Shown piece after piece: positions 1-6,357 of a stretch of 11,025 nt of DNA; the stretch's first letter is position 1, and each line of letters opens with the position of its first letter. Both the position numbers and the translations under genes were made by a program. The DNA is from Lachnospiraceae bacterium UBA3863 (GTDB taxonomy: Bacteria; Bacillota; Clostridia; Lachnospirales; Lachnospiraceae), in assembly GCA_002392385.1 (NCBI GenBank), contig DGGX01000056.1:1-11025 (forward strand), given 5' to 3'. The notes under the pieces were generated by a model, which saw nothing but the letters and a program-made list of their open reading frames with translations, was not told the DNA's origin and made no database searches.

Positions 1-217
1 GCATCCGCTTGAAGCGGATCAGGATATCCTGCATGGTATTGTCCAGCGCGTGCCCCATGTGGAGCTGGCCGGTGATATTCGGCGGCGGGATCACGATCGT
101 AAAGGGGGTCTTGGAATGATCCACCTCCGCGTGAAAATACTTCTTCTCTTCCCAGTTCTTATAGATCCGGTCCTCGATCCCGTGCGGATCGTAGGTCTTG
201 GCAAGTTCTTTTCTCAT
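1..217 (-). CDS. valS: Valyl-tRNA synthetase, N-terminal part (runs off the left edge)
   Basis: Only the first 72 codons are present; the rest lies beyond the left edge. The product would charge tRNA-Val with valine in the cytoplasm. Visible family marks are the opening [17 protein letters not shown] and, at residues 44-57, [14 protein letters not shown]. This is the class I synthetase HIGH signature (HMGH, residues 53-56) in the form typical of ValS, followed by [16 protein letters not shown]. The PPPNITG-LHMGHAL context separates it from IleRS and LeuRS. The start is the ATG at 215-217, preceded by a GGGAGAG ribosome site about 10 nt upstream. The gene is divergent from azlC and has a good sigma-A-type promoter at 332-360, leaving a leader of only about 108 nt. 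Identity is secure; the fragment says nothing about the rest of the enzyme. Confidence 0.95.
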   Translation of the reverse strand, partial: MRKELAKTYDPHGIEDRIYKNWEEKKYFHAEVDHSKTPFTIVIPPPNITGQLHMGHALDNTMQDILIRFKRM

Positions 218-331
218 TGTCTTCAGGCTCTCCCGATCGGTGGTTATCTTATTGCTTCCCGGTGGGCCTCCCGCGGGGACCGCGGCGTTTACGGCACACC
301 AATTAAGACAGAATTCCTGTCATAATCTACT

Positions 332-360
332 ATGATAAAGAGCGTCCGTATATTTGTCAA
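332..360 (-). promoter_or_regulatory. Sigma-A-type promoter for valS
   Basis: On the minus strand a perfect TTGACA (355-360) is followed by a 17-bp spacer and TATCAT (332-337). The transcript would start near 325. The leader of about 108 nt contains two small hairpins, GACAG/CTGTC near 304-318 and CCGCGG/CCGCGG at 271-285. I see no full T-box leader. Confidence 0.75.
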
Positions 361-378
361 ACGCCTATTTGCACCTGC

Positions 379-407
379 TTGTATGCCGCCCCGCAGGGTG
401 CTATAAT
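379..407 (+). promoter_or_regulatory. Extended -10 promoter for azlCD
   Basis: A consensus TATAAT (402-407) is preceded by TGC, which makes an extended -10 element. A weak -35, TTGTAT (379-384), lies 17 bp upstream. The start would be near 414. It sits back to back with the valS promoter, with only 18 bp between the two -35 boxes. A small hairpin (GGAAC/GTTCC, 430-444) lies in the leader. Confidence 0.6.
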
Positions 408-467
408 TCATTCCTGTAGCACAAACCCGGGAACATCAGGTTCCTTCTCAGACAAGCTTTATACTAT

Positions 468-1214
468 ATGAAAGATCAAACCAAACCAATGACCGCCGGA
501 GCCTGGCTGCGCAAGGGGCTGATCGACGGTTTTCCCATCTGTATGGGGTATTTCGCGGTGGCGTTCGCCCTGGGGATCGCGGCTAAAAGGATCGGTATGG
601 ACTGGATGCAGGCCGGCCTGATGTCCATGGGTCTGGTGGCGTCCGCCGGAGAGTTCGCAGCCCTGGTGCTCCTGGAGAGCCACGCGGGGGTCCTGGAGAT
701 CATCTCCACCTGCATCGTGGTCAATCTCCGCTATTTCCTCATGAGCTGCTCGCTCTCCCAGAAGCTGTCCCCGGACCTGCCGCTCTATCATCGTTTCTTC
801 CTGGCCCAGGGGATCACGGATGAGATCTTCGGTCTGTCAGCCGCCGTGGACGGCTGGCTGACGCCTGCCTATACCTACGGCATGATGATCATCAGCATCT
901 TCGGCTGGACCCTGGGAACGGTGCTGGGCGTGCTGGTCGGCAATATTCTGCCCCCCAGCGTCACGGCGGCCCTCAGCGTGTCCCTCTACGGCATGTTCCT
1001 GGCCATCATCATCCCGCCCGCGAAGAAGGACCGCTTCATCGGCGCCCTGGTCGCCCTGTCCATGCTGTGCAGCTGGCTCTTCTCGATCCTCCCGGTTCTC
1101 TCCAGGATCTCCACGGGCTTCAAGGTCATTATCCTGACACTGGTGATCGCCGGGATCGCCGCAGCGGTGCGGCCGGTGGAGGAGGACAGTGACACGGAAG
1201 GAGGTGCCGCATGA
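468..1214 (+). CDS. azlC: AzlC family branched-chain amino-acid exporter, large subunit
   Basis: This 248-residue, strongly hydrophobic protein matches the AzlC family. These proteins work with a small AzlD partner to export branched-chain amino acids or their analogues across the cytoplasmic membrane. The N-terminal GLIDGFPICMGYFAVAFALG (18-37), the early EFAALVLL segment and the conserved NLRYFLMSCSLSQKL stretch (86-100) are family features. Several membrane segments follow to about residue 232, and the tail is acidic (VEEDSDTEGG). The stop overlaps the azlD start by 4 nt (ATGA), which indicates translational coupling. The first ATG at 468 has no recognisable Shine-Dalgarno sequence, and neither has the next in-frame ATG at 489, so the start is less certain than the identity. 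The substrate is inferred from the family. Confidence 0.9.
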   Translation: MKDQTKPMTAGAWLRKGLIDGFPICMGYFAVAFALGIAAKRIGMDWMQAGLMSMGLVASAGEFAALVLLESHAGVLEIISTCIVVNLRYFLMSCSLSQKLSPDLPLYHRFFLAQGITDEIFGLSAAVDGWLTPAYTYGMMIISIFGWTLGTVLGVLVGNILPPSVTAALSVSLYGMFLAIIIPPAKKDRFIGALVALSMLCSWLFSILPVLSRISTGFKVIILTLVIAGIAAAVRPVEEDSDTEGGAA

Positions 1215-1510
1215 ACACCTATATCGCGCTCGCGATCATGATCCTGACGGTCTACCTGATCCGTCTGCTGCCCCTCCTCTTCCTCCGTAAGGAGCTCAAG
1301 AGCCGGTGGCTGCGTTCCTTCCTCCACTATGTGCCCTATGTGACACTGGCAGTCATGACCTTTCCCGCCATCCTGGAGGTCACGGACAATCCCGCTGCCG
1401 GCGGGCTGGCGCTGGCGGCCGGCCTTGTGGCTGCCTGGTTCAACGGGGATCTCTTTGTGGTGGCTGTCACCTGCTGTGCGGCAGTATTCCTGACCGGTCT
1501 GATCTTCTGA
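1211..1510 (+). CDS. azlD: AzlD family branched-chain amino-acid exporter, small subunit
   Basis: This 99-residue hydrophobic protein has the normal AzlD length. It has an N-terminal membrane segment (IALAIMILTVYLIRLLPLLF), a short basic loop (RKELKSRWLRSFLHYVPYVTLAV) that includes the family-typical YVPYV, and two further hydrophobic segments to the C terminus. It starts inside the azlC stop (ATGA overlap) behind a strong GGAGGT at about 7 nt. It is the expected obligate partner of AzlC in the inner membrane. The stop codon lies inside the stem of an intrinsic terminator, so the pair forms a closed two-gene operon. Confidence 0.9.
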   Translation: MNTYIALAIMILTVYLIRLLPLLFLRKELKSRWLRSFLHYVPYVTLAVMTFPAILEVTDNPAAGGLALAAGLVAAWFNGDLFVVAVTCCAAVFLTGLIF

Positions 1511-1535
1511 TCAGACCGGTTTACATTCTTTTTAT
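1493..1535 (+). terminator. Intrinsic terminator of azlCD
   Basis: There is a perfect 12-bp stem, ACCGGTCTGATC (1493-1504) and its complement (1509-1520), with a TTCT loop and a T-rich tail (1521-1534). The left arm and loop contain the last codons and stop of azlD. Confidence 0.9.
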
Positions 1536-1562
1536 TATCTCTTAGCAGATTCTTACTTGTTT

Positions 1563-1590
1563 TTGTTCTGCATGGCTCTCACAATAATAG
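1563..1590 (+). promoter_or_regulatory. Weak candidate promoter for the zinc-ribbon/DUF5685/J-protein operon
   Basis: TTGTTC (1563-1568) lies 16 bp before TAATAG (1585-1590), in an AT-rich stretch between the azlCD terminator and the next gene. Both boxes are imperfect, so this is a suggestion. A new transcript must start in this gap, because the upstream terminator is strong. Confidence 0.3.
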
Positions 1591-1612
1591 GTAAGTCGAA
1601 TTGAGTACGCCT

Positions 1613-1632
1613 GACCGGACTTCCGGTCTTTT
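1613..1632 (+). terminator. Terminator-like hairpin in the leader of the zinc-ribbon gene
   Basis: GACCGG (1613-1618) and CCGGTC (1623-1628) form a 6-bp stem with an ACTT loop, followed at once by TTTT (1629-1632). It ends 23 nt before the start codon at 1656. It could be a small attenuator or just a leader hairpin. The stem is short and the T run only four, so confidence is low. Confidence 0.35.
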
Positions 1633-1655
1633 CATGGTGGAAAGGATATGCTTCC

Positions 1656-2063
1656 ATGCTGAACAGGATCCGCTATAAACTTGCACAGTTCATGCAGGGC
1701 AGGTACGGCGTGGACAATCTGTCCCGGTTTCTGTTCGGGCTCCTGCTTGTCTACCTTGTCGTCACCATGTTCCTGCCCTTCCGCTTCTCTTCCGTGATCT
1801 CCGGGATTCTGCTGGTCCTGCTCTATTACCGGACCTTCTCGCGCAATATCCCCAAACGTTACGAAGAGAACCAGAAATTCCTGCGCCTGCGGGACAGGTT
1901 CACCTCCCGTTTCCGCAACTTCCGGTCGGACTGGGCCCAGCGCAGAGAGTTCCATATCTACAACTGCCCCAACTGCCGCCAGCGCATCCGCATACCCAAA
2001 GGCAAGGGTCGCATCATGGTGCGGTGCCCGCGCTGCGGTCACGAATTTGAGAAAAGGAGCTGA
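1656..2063 (+). CDS. Membrane protein with C-terminal zinc ribbon
   Basis: This 135-residue protein has no function I can name. A basic N terminus leads to two hydrophobic segments, about residues 24-41 (RFLFGLLLVYLVVTMFLP) and 45-59, which form a probable membrane hairpin. A basic, possibly helical linker (60-100, rich in Arg and Phe) follows. The end is a four-cysteine zinc ribbon, CPNC (104-107) and CPRC (124-127), followed by GHEFEKRS. The ribbon would face the cytoplasm. The start at 1656 has AAAGGA 9 nt upstream. The next gene begins 2 nt after the stop, so this is the first gene of a tight operon with a DUF5685 protein and a J-domain protein. The setting suggests a role in the same protein-handling or envelope task, which is inference. 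Confidence 0.85.
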   Translation: MLNRIRYKLAQFMQGRYGVDNLSRFLFGLLLVYLVVTMFLPFRFSSVISGILLVLLYYRTFSRNIPKRYEENQKFLRLRDRFTSRFRNFRSDWAQRREFHIYNCPNCRQRIRIPKGKGRIMVRCPRCGHEFEKRS

Positions 2064-2065
2064 AC

Positions 2066-2977
2066 ATGTTCGGCTATATCGTTGCCAACGAACCTGAGCT
2101 TAAGATCGGAGAATATCGGCTCTACCGCAGTTACTACTGCGGCCTGTGCATGGATCTTAAAGACAGTTACGGGAGTTTCGGCCGGCTCACGCTGAGCTAC
2201 GACACCACGTTCCTGTCTTTTTTGCTGACCAGCCTGTACGAGCCCGGGGACGAGGACCGGGGGGAGACCCGGTGCGTCGCGCATCCCTTTGAGGATCATC
2301 CCACAAGACGCAATGAATTCACCCGCTACGCGGCGGATATCACGGTCCTGCTCTCCTACTACTCCGCCCTGGACGACTGGCATGACGAGCACAGCTACAA
2401 GAAGTACGCCGCCGCCCGTCTTCTGAAGGCCGGCCGGGACCGGGCCGCAGAGAAATGGAAGGACAAGGCGGAGGTCATAGAACGTCAGCTGGACGTTCTC
2501 CACCGCTATGAGCAGGAAGGCTCCGGGGACATCGACGCCGTCAGCGGCGCCTTCGGAGAACTGATGGCGGAGCTCTTCGCCTGCCGCAAGGATATTTGGG
2601 AACCGACCCTGCGGAGGATGGGCTTCTTTCTGGGCAAGTACATCTACCTTCTGGACGCCTACGATGATCTGGAGAAGGATCGCAAGAACAATGCCTACAA
2701 TCCTCTTCTCTCCATGTACGGGGATCCGGGCCTGGATGACCGTGTAGGGCAGATCCTGACCATGATGATGGCCGAGTGCTGCAGTGCTTTTGAGACCTTG
2801 CCCATTGTGGAAAATGTGGGTATACTTCGTAATATACTCTACGCGGGCATATGGACACGCTATGACGCCGTGCGCAGAGAGAGGACACAGACCGGTGCGG
2901 AGACAGACGCGGCCGGCGGATCGTCCGAAACGGACAAGGATAACAGAGAGGTAACAGACGATGTCGGATCCCTATAA
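2066..2977 (+). CDS. DUF5685 family protein with isoprenoid-synthase-like Asp motifs
   Basis: This 303-residue protein fits the uncharacterised DUF5685 family. Near the N terminus is [14 protein letters not shown] with a CxxC (C25, C28). Two acidic motifs stand out: ALDDWHDE (D103, D104, D107, E108) and [19 protein letters not shown] (D197, D200, D201, D205). They lie about 95 residues apart in a largely helical protein. Their wording and spacing resemble the metal-binding DDxxD and DxxxD motifs of squalene/phytoene synthases, whose second motif reads like RDVxEDxxxGRxYLP. The resemblance is my reading, not an established assignment. The C-terminal 30 residues are acidic and low-complexity. 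The start is preceded by AAAAGGAG at a 6-nt spacing. The gene overlaps the J-protein start by 17 nt, which suggests coupled translation. Confidence 0.8.
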   Translation: MFGYIVANEPELKIGEYRLYRSYYCGLCMDLKDSYGSFGRLTLSYDTTFLSFLLTSLYEPGDEDRGETRCVAHPFEDHPTRRNEFTRYAADITVLLSYYSALDDWHDEHSYKKYAAARLLKAGRDRAAEKWKDKAEVIERQLDVLHRYEQEGSGDIDAVSGAFGELMAELFACRKDIWEPTLRRMGFFLGKYIYLLDAYDDLEKDRKNNAYNPLLSMYGDPGLDDRVGQILTMMMAECCSAFETLPIVENVGILRNILYAGIWTRYDAVRRERTQTGAETDAAGGSSETDKDNREVTDDVGSL

Positions 2978-3797
2978 GGTCCTGGGAGTGGACCGCTCAG
3001 CCTCGGAGGAAGAGATCAAAAAAGCCTATCGCGCGCTGAGCAAGAAATACCACCCGGATGCCAACATCAATAATCCGAATAAAGAGAAGGCGGAGGAAAT
3101 GTTCAAGCTGGTGCAGGAAGCCTACCAGCAGATCATATACGAGAAGCAGCATCCCTACGCCTCCTCCGGCAGCAACGGCAGTTCCTATACAAGCGGCAAC
3201 CCCTACGCCAACGGCAATCCTTACGCCAACGGCAATCCTTATTTCCAGGGCAACCCCTACAGCAGCAGCGGTACGCATTATTATATGGATTTCAATGAGT
3301 TCATGCGGGACTTCATGAACGGGACCTTCACAGGCGGCCAGGCCTACGAACAGGCCGGTCCCGGGGGCTACCAGAACCAGGGGCAGTACGGCTACAGCCA
3401 GGCGGACAGAGAGGACTACATGCATCTGCGGGCCGCGGCCAACTACATCCAGGGCGGCCACTACCGTGAGGGCATCAATGTTCTGGACAACATGCCGGAG
3501 GATCAGCGCGGTCCTCAGTGGTTCTATCTCCACGCCGTCGCCCACATGAACCTGGGCAACAATGTACAGGCTCTCTCCGACGCGGAGACCGCCCTGTCCA
3601 TGGAGCCGGACAACATCACCTACAGCCGTCTGGTGGAACGACTCCAGTACGGCAGCGACTGGTACCGGCGCCGCCAGAGTCCTTACCGCTACAGCGGCAG
3701 CAGCACCACCAGCTGGTGCATACGCATGTGCCTCCTGAACGCCTTCCTCAATCTCATGTGCGGAGGCGGCGGCATGTGCTGCGGCAGCGGATTCTGA
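2961..3797 (+). CDS. J-domain protein with NPYxxG repeats, TPR-like region and Cys-rich tail
   Basis: This 278-residue protein starts with a complete J domain (about residues 3-62: [11 protein letters not shown] at 31-33, [19 protein letters not shown]), which should recruit and stimulate a DnaK-type Hsp70. It has no DnaJ zinc-finger or CTD I/II domains, so it is a specialised J-protein rather than DnaJ itself. A Gly/Asn/Tyr-rich linker holds four GNPY repeats at a 6-residue period (80-100). Residues 149-222 look like two TPR helices pairs ([39 protein letters not shown]). The tail, [16 protein letters not shown] then GGGGMCC, is hydrophobic with five cysteines (253, 257, 267, 273, 274) and may insert in a membrane or bind metal. 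AGAGAGG precedes the start by 9 nt. It closes the three-gene operon. Confidence 0.9.
   Translation: MSDPYKVLGVDRSASEEEIKKAYRALSKKYHPDANINNPNKEKAEEMFKLVQEAYQQIIYEKQHPYASSGSNGSSYTSGNPYANGNPYANGNPYFQGNPYSSSGTHYYMDFNEFMRDFMNGTFTGGQAYEQAGPGGYQNQGQYGYSQADREDYMHLRAAANYIQGGHYREGINVLDNMPEDQRGPQWFYLHAVAHMNLGNNVQALSDAETALSMEPDNITYSRLVERLQYGSDWYRRRQSPYRYSGSSTTSWCIRMCLLNAFLNLMCGGGGMCCGSGF
3195..3266 (+). repeat. Four 18-bp tandem repeats inside the J-protein gene
   Basis: Four in-frame 18-bp units start at 3195, 3213, 3231 and 3249. Each begins GGCAAC or GGCAAT and encodes GNPYxx. Differences at third positions (CCC/CCT, TAC/TAT) show that the amino-acid pattern is kept while the DNA has drifted. Confidence 0.9.
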
Positions 3798-3853
3798 TCA
3801 CCGATGTGAGGAAACGCCAGTTTCTGATCACCCATATCTATATAAAAACAAAG

Positions 3854-3880
3854 CGGGCTGCCATAGGACAGCCCGTTTTT
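3854..3880. terminator. Bidirectional intrinsic terminator
   Basis: The stem CGGGCTG/CAGCCCG (3854-3860 and 3869-3875) has an 8-nt loop. TTTTTAT follows on the plus side and, on the minus strand, CTTTGTTTTTAT follows. It can end both the plus-strand J-protein operon (stop at 3797) and the convergent Tim44-like gene (stop at 3910). Confidence 0.88.
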
Positions 3881-3909
3881 ATATTCTCTTCTCTTATGCC
3901 TTTACGTTC

Positions 3910-5514
3910 TCACAGCACTTCATAGCTTCGGACGGCCCATTCCCAGTCAGACAGCTTTCTCTCAGTGCCGCAGTGGGGGCAGGTCTTGCCTTCCTGCATG
4001 GAGAGGGAGGAGCCGCAGTTCCTGCAGTACATGAAGGAAGGCGCGCAGACAGCCTGTGTCTTACAGGCGGCAGATTTGACCAGGTGCAGACGCACCTTCT
4101 CATTGCGTCTCCGGACCCTGCCCTTCTTCTCCACCAGGAGCTGCAGTCTCGCCGATACCTGTGCTTCCTGCATCTCCGATCCGAGCTGATAATCATCCAG
4201 CCGGATCTCCATGACCTCCATATCGATCACGTCGCGGTACTTGTCCAGGCAGGCTTCGATCTGGTCGTCTGCCTGTCTGTTCTCTGTGAAGGCCGAGGTC
4301 CCCCTGCCCTCTCCGTAATGGACGGCGGCCAGGATGTTCTCCACCCAGCTGTAGAAGCCCTGGATCGAGAAGAGAGGGTCTCTCCTACGGACAGCACGCT
4401 GCTGGGCGTAGTCCCGGTCCTTTTCGGCTTCGATCGCCTTCTGTCGTCCGCGGAAGTAGCGGAAGGAAGCGCCTGCCTGGAGGAAAGGAAAGATGCAGAA
4501 AAAGAAGATCAGCTCCCCGAAGTAGACGGCGGCCGCCGTGGGGAAGCCCGCGGCGAACATGATCGCCGCCAGCCGGAGGACATACATGCCTGTGAAATCC
4601 CAGGAGGCCATGACGGCGCCCCATGCGCAGAGCAGGAAGACCGGGATCCCTATGAAGAGGCCGACCCTTTTGGCATAGGTCGCGCGCACCTCCGTGTACC
4701 GCTCATACTCCACCTCATAGTCCGGCCGGTAGCTGAACTGCGAGATGCGGGTCCCCAAGTCCTCCAGAGTGAATCTGGTGCCGCAGTAATCGCAGCCGTC
4801 GAGCAGATTCTCTCTCGTGGCCTGGCTGCCGCAGTTGGGACAGATAAACAGGTCTCCGCCCTTCCGCTCCGCGGACAGGAGGCGGTAGCGTCCGGTCTCA
4901 TATGTCTTCTTTGTATAGAGAGGCCTCGCCTTCTTCTCTCCCCTCCGGCCGAAGGTCTGCCGCGCCTCCAGGATCTCCGCGGCGTCCGTGATCCGGTATT
5001 TACCGTCGAAGAAGGTATGGATGTGCACCGCAGGCCCGGCGCCGTAGCGCACCCTCTCCGACTGGGCGCGGGTCACGATCATCTTGCGGTCCAGCCGCTG
5101 CTTCTGCAGGGTGAGTATGTGCAGGTAGATCTGGGTCACGTCGTTCTGGACCGCCGCGTTCTCCTTCACACCGTACTCTTCGAAGAAGGCCGCGTAGTCC
5201 TTCCGGAAGGAACGAAGCAGGGTCTCCTCCTTGCTGAGATCCTCCGTGACCACCGTGATATCCGGGCTCACCTCCTCCAGAAGCCCCCGGAAGAAGCCCC
5301 GGATCCCGCCGCCCTTGCCGATGCTCTCGTAAGGGTCTGTGGCATAGAGATAAAGGATCACGCCGCCGCCCAACGCCAGGATCACACCGCAGACAGAGGC
5401 AAAAATGCGCGACGCCAGCTCATAGGTCGGTTCCAGCACGCCCATCTCGATCATCCCCAGGCCGCAGAATATGGTAAAAACGCCCAGGGCCATCATGCCG
5501 ATTTTCTTAAGCAC
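3910..5514 (-). CDS. Zinc-ribbon and Tim44-like domain membrane protein
   Basis: This 534-residue protein has a membrane N terminus (two hydrophobic segments, about 5-24 and 36-57). A first zinc ribbon follows with C225, C228, C241 and C244 (CPNCGS, CDYCGT), then a second membrane pair at about 286-304 and 312-346. A Tim44-like region starts at about 378 (DPLFSIQGFYSWVENILAAVHYGE) and runs to about 482. A C-terminal zinc ribbon has C497, C500, C512 and C515. The start is GTG at 5512-5514, because a textbook GGAAGGAGG (5521-5529) lies just upstream. A start at an ATG ending at 5580 would translate a duplicated leader. Tim44-like domains occur in membrane-associated proteins, and mitochondrial Tim44 works with Hsp70 and J-proteins. 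The bacterial role is unknown. The gene converges on a J-protein operon. Confidence 0.8.
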   Translation of the reverse strand: MLKKIGMMALGVFTIFCGLGMIEMGVLEPTYELASRIFASVCGVILALGGGVILYLYATDPYESIGKGGGIRGFFRGLLEEVSPDITVVTEDLSKEETLLRSFRKDYAAFFEEYGVKENAAVQNDVTQIYLHILTLQKQRLDRKMIVTRAQSERVRYGAGPAVHIHTFFDGKYRITDAAEILEARQTFGRRGEKKARPLYTKKTYETGRYRLLSAERKGGDLFICPNCGSQATRENLLDGCDYCGTRFTLEDLGTRISQFSYRPDYEVEYERYTEVRATYAKRVGLFIGIPVFLLCAWGAVMASWDFTGMYVLRLAAIMFAAGFPTAAAVYFGELIFFFCIFPFLQAGASFRYFRGRQKAIEAEKDRDYAQQRAVRRRDPLFSIQGFYSWVENILAAVHYGEGRGTSAFTENRQADDQIEACLDKYRDVIDMEVMEIRLDDYQLGSEMQEAQVSARLQLLVEKKGRVRRRNEKVRLHLVKSAACKTQAVCAPSFMYCRNCGSSLSMQEGKTCPHCGTERKLSDWEWAVRSYEVL

Positions 5515-5551
5515 CGCGCACCTCCTTCCGATACATGACAAGGTTCGGACG

Positions 5552-5595
5552 CAGACACTGTTCCGGTTTCTATCAGACACTGTTCCGGTTTCTAT
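5552..5595. repeat. Perfect 22-bp tandem duplication in the leader of the Tim44-like gene
   Basis: Two identical 22-bp units lie head to tail (5552-5573 and 5574-5595); each begins CAGACACTG and ends GGTTTCTAT. They lie 38 bp upstream of the GTG start, between the candidate -10 and the ribosome site, so they would be part of the mRNA leader. Confidence 0.95.
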
Positions 5596-5622
5596 TTTAC
5601 AGGAAAAAGACAGCAGTGCCCA
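5594..5622 (-). promoter_or_regulatory. Weak candidate promoter for the Tim44-like gene
   Basis: On the minus strand, TGGGCA (5617-5622) lies 17 bp before TAAAAT (5594-5599). It overlaps the terminator of the upstream SEC-C gene, a compact terminator-promoter layout. The -35 matches at 4 of 6 positions. Confidence 0.35.
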
Positions 5623-5651
5623 GCCCTTTCCCGGGCCGGCACACTGCTGTC
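5600..5651 (-). terminator. Intrinsic terminator of the SEC-C protein gene
   Basis: On the minus strand, GACAGCAGTG pairs with CACTGCTGTC (5642-5651 with 5609-5618). A GC-rich inner part contains a nested GCCC/GGGC. TCTTTTTCC follows. It lies 23 nt after the stop at 5675. Confidence 0.88.
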
Positions 5652-5674
5652 GGATGTCCTGTCGAAGGCTGCGA

Positions 5675-6178
5675 TCACTTCCTGCCGCAGCACTTCTTGT
5701 ATTTCTTGCCGCTCCCGCAAGGGCAGGGATCGTTGGGATAGATCTTGGGTCCCTTGATCACGGTCGTGGAGAGCTTCTGCTCGTGCTCGAGACGCTTCCT
5801 GGTCTCCTCGTCGTAGATCGCCTCCCACTGGGGCAGCTTGTAGAGCCAGTCCGCGCCGGCCTTGACCATGTTCTTGAAGAGCTTCTCGTTGTCGAAGGCA
5901 AGGGATACCTCTGTGTCCTCTTCCATCTCCTCGATCGGATTGGGCTCCACAAGGCTCTCGTCGATGCCGTCCAGGAAGCCGGTCATGGTCATGATGTCCA
6001 CGCCGTACTTGTCAGCGAGCTCCTTGACGGTGCCCTTCACTTCCACGTCCGGATCCGCCAGCAGCTGCTCGTAGATCTCCTTCTCTTTTACAAAATAATC
6101 GCTCCAGAGCTTCCTGAGAGTGCCCTTGTCTGTCTTCTCGTTATAGGCTCTGTCTCTCCACTGTTCAAGTAGTGCCAT
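5675..6178 (-). CDS. SEC-C motif protein
   Basis: This is a 167-residue soluble protein with a predominantly helical, acidic body. It ends in a SEC-C metal-binding motif, [14 protein letters not shown] (C152, C154, C163, C164), the small zinc site first described at the C terminus of SecA. There is no SecA motor domain, so it is a stand-alone SEC-C protein of unknown role; the motif suggests zinc binding and perhaps contact with the secretion machinery or ribosome (inference). AAAGG lies 6-7 nt before the ATG. The gene has its own good promoter (6242-6270), a 5' terminal hairpin and its own terminator. It is therefore probably transcribed alone, with possible read-through from dapL. Confidence 0.88.
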   Translation of the reverse strand: MALLEQWRDRAYNEKTDKGTLRKLWSDYFVKEKEIYEQLLADPDVEVKGTVKELADKYGVDIMTMTGFLDGIDESLVEPNPIEEMEEDTEVSLAFDNEKLFKNMVKAGADWLYKLPQWEAIYDEETRKRLEHEQKLSTTVIKGPKIYPNDPCPCGSGKKYKKCCGRK

Positions 6179-6213
6179 GTTCTGTACCTTTCAGGTCCTT
6201 TCTCTCGTAATAT

Positions 6214-6237
6214 GAGACCGGTCCGAAGACCGGCCTC
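6214..6237 (-). other. UUCG tetraloop hairpin at the predicted 5' end of the SEC-C mRNA
   Basis: In the minus-strand RNA, GAGGCCGGUC and GACCGGUCUC form a continuous 10-bp stem (one G-U pair) capped by UUCG closed by C-G. On the plus strand the G-U becomes an A-C mismatch, so the minus strand is the intended one. The start predicted from the promoter falls at the first base of the stem. No T run follows, so a 5' stabilising hairpin is more likely than a terminator. Confidence 0.6.
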
Positions 6238-6241
6238 TATT

Positions 6242-6270
6242 ATTGTAAGTCAACAGGCGGTGAAATTCAA
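6242..6270 (-). promoter_or_regulatory. Promoter for the SEC-C protein gene
   Basis: On the minus strand, TTGAAT (6265-6270), a 17-bp spacer and TACAAT (6242-6247) form a good sigma-A-type promoter. Transcription would begin near 6235-6237, leaving a leader of about 58 nt. Confidence 0.65.
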
Positions 6271-6357
6271 CCACGGTGTTTACAGCCTCCGGATCCGTTC
6301 CCATGGGCTCCACGGTTTTTTTACAGCCTTCGGATCCTCTCCATGGCCTCCACGCTG
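6271..6357. repeat. Imperfect ~40-bp tandem repeat at and beyond the dapL 3' end
   Basis: Units at 6271-6309 and 6310-6349, with a partial third at 6350-6357, each begin CCACGG or CCACGC. They share ACAGCC(T/C)(C/T)CGGATCC and CCATGG. The second unit includes the last codons and stop of dapL; the first is a degenerate copy downstream with small indels. Confidence 0.8.

Noticed and set aside
218..330. T-box leader before valS
   Set aside because: The promoter leaves only about 108 nt of leader. No specifier stem or TGGNACCGCG-type T-box with an antiterminator/terminator pair is visible; CCGCGG forms only a simple hairpin.
3973..5538. Long open frame on the plus strand opposite the Tim44-like gene
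   Set aside because: It has no recognisable domain and no ribosome site, and it mirrors a gene with clear zinc ribbons; it is a GC-rich antisense shadow.
5515..5580. 22-residue N-terminal extension of the Tim44-like protein from an ATG at 5578-5580
   Set aside because: It translates the duplicated leader, lacks a ribosome site, and bypasses the strong GGAAGGAGG before the GTG at 5512-5514.
6214..6237. Intrinsic terminator for dapL
   Set aside because: No T run follows the stem on the minus strand, and a good promoter directly upstream places the stem at an mRNA 5' end.
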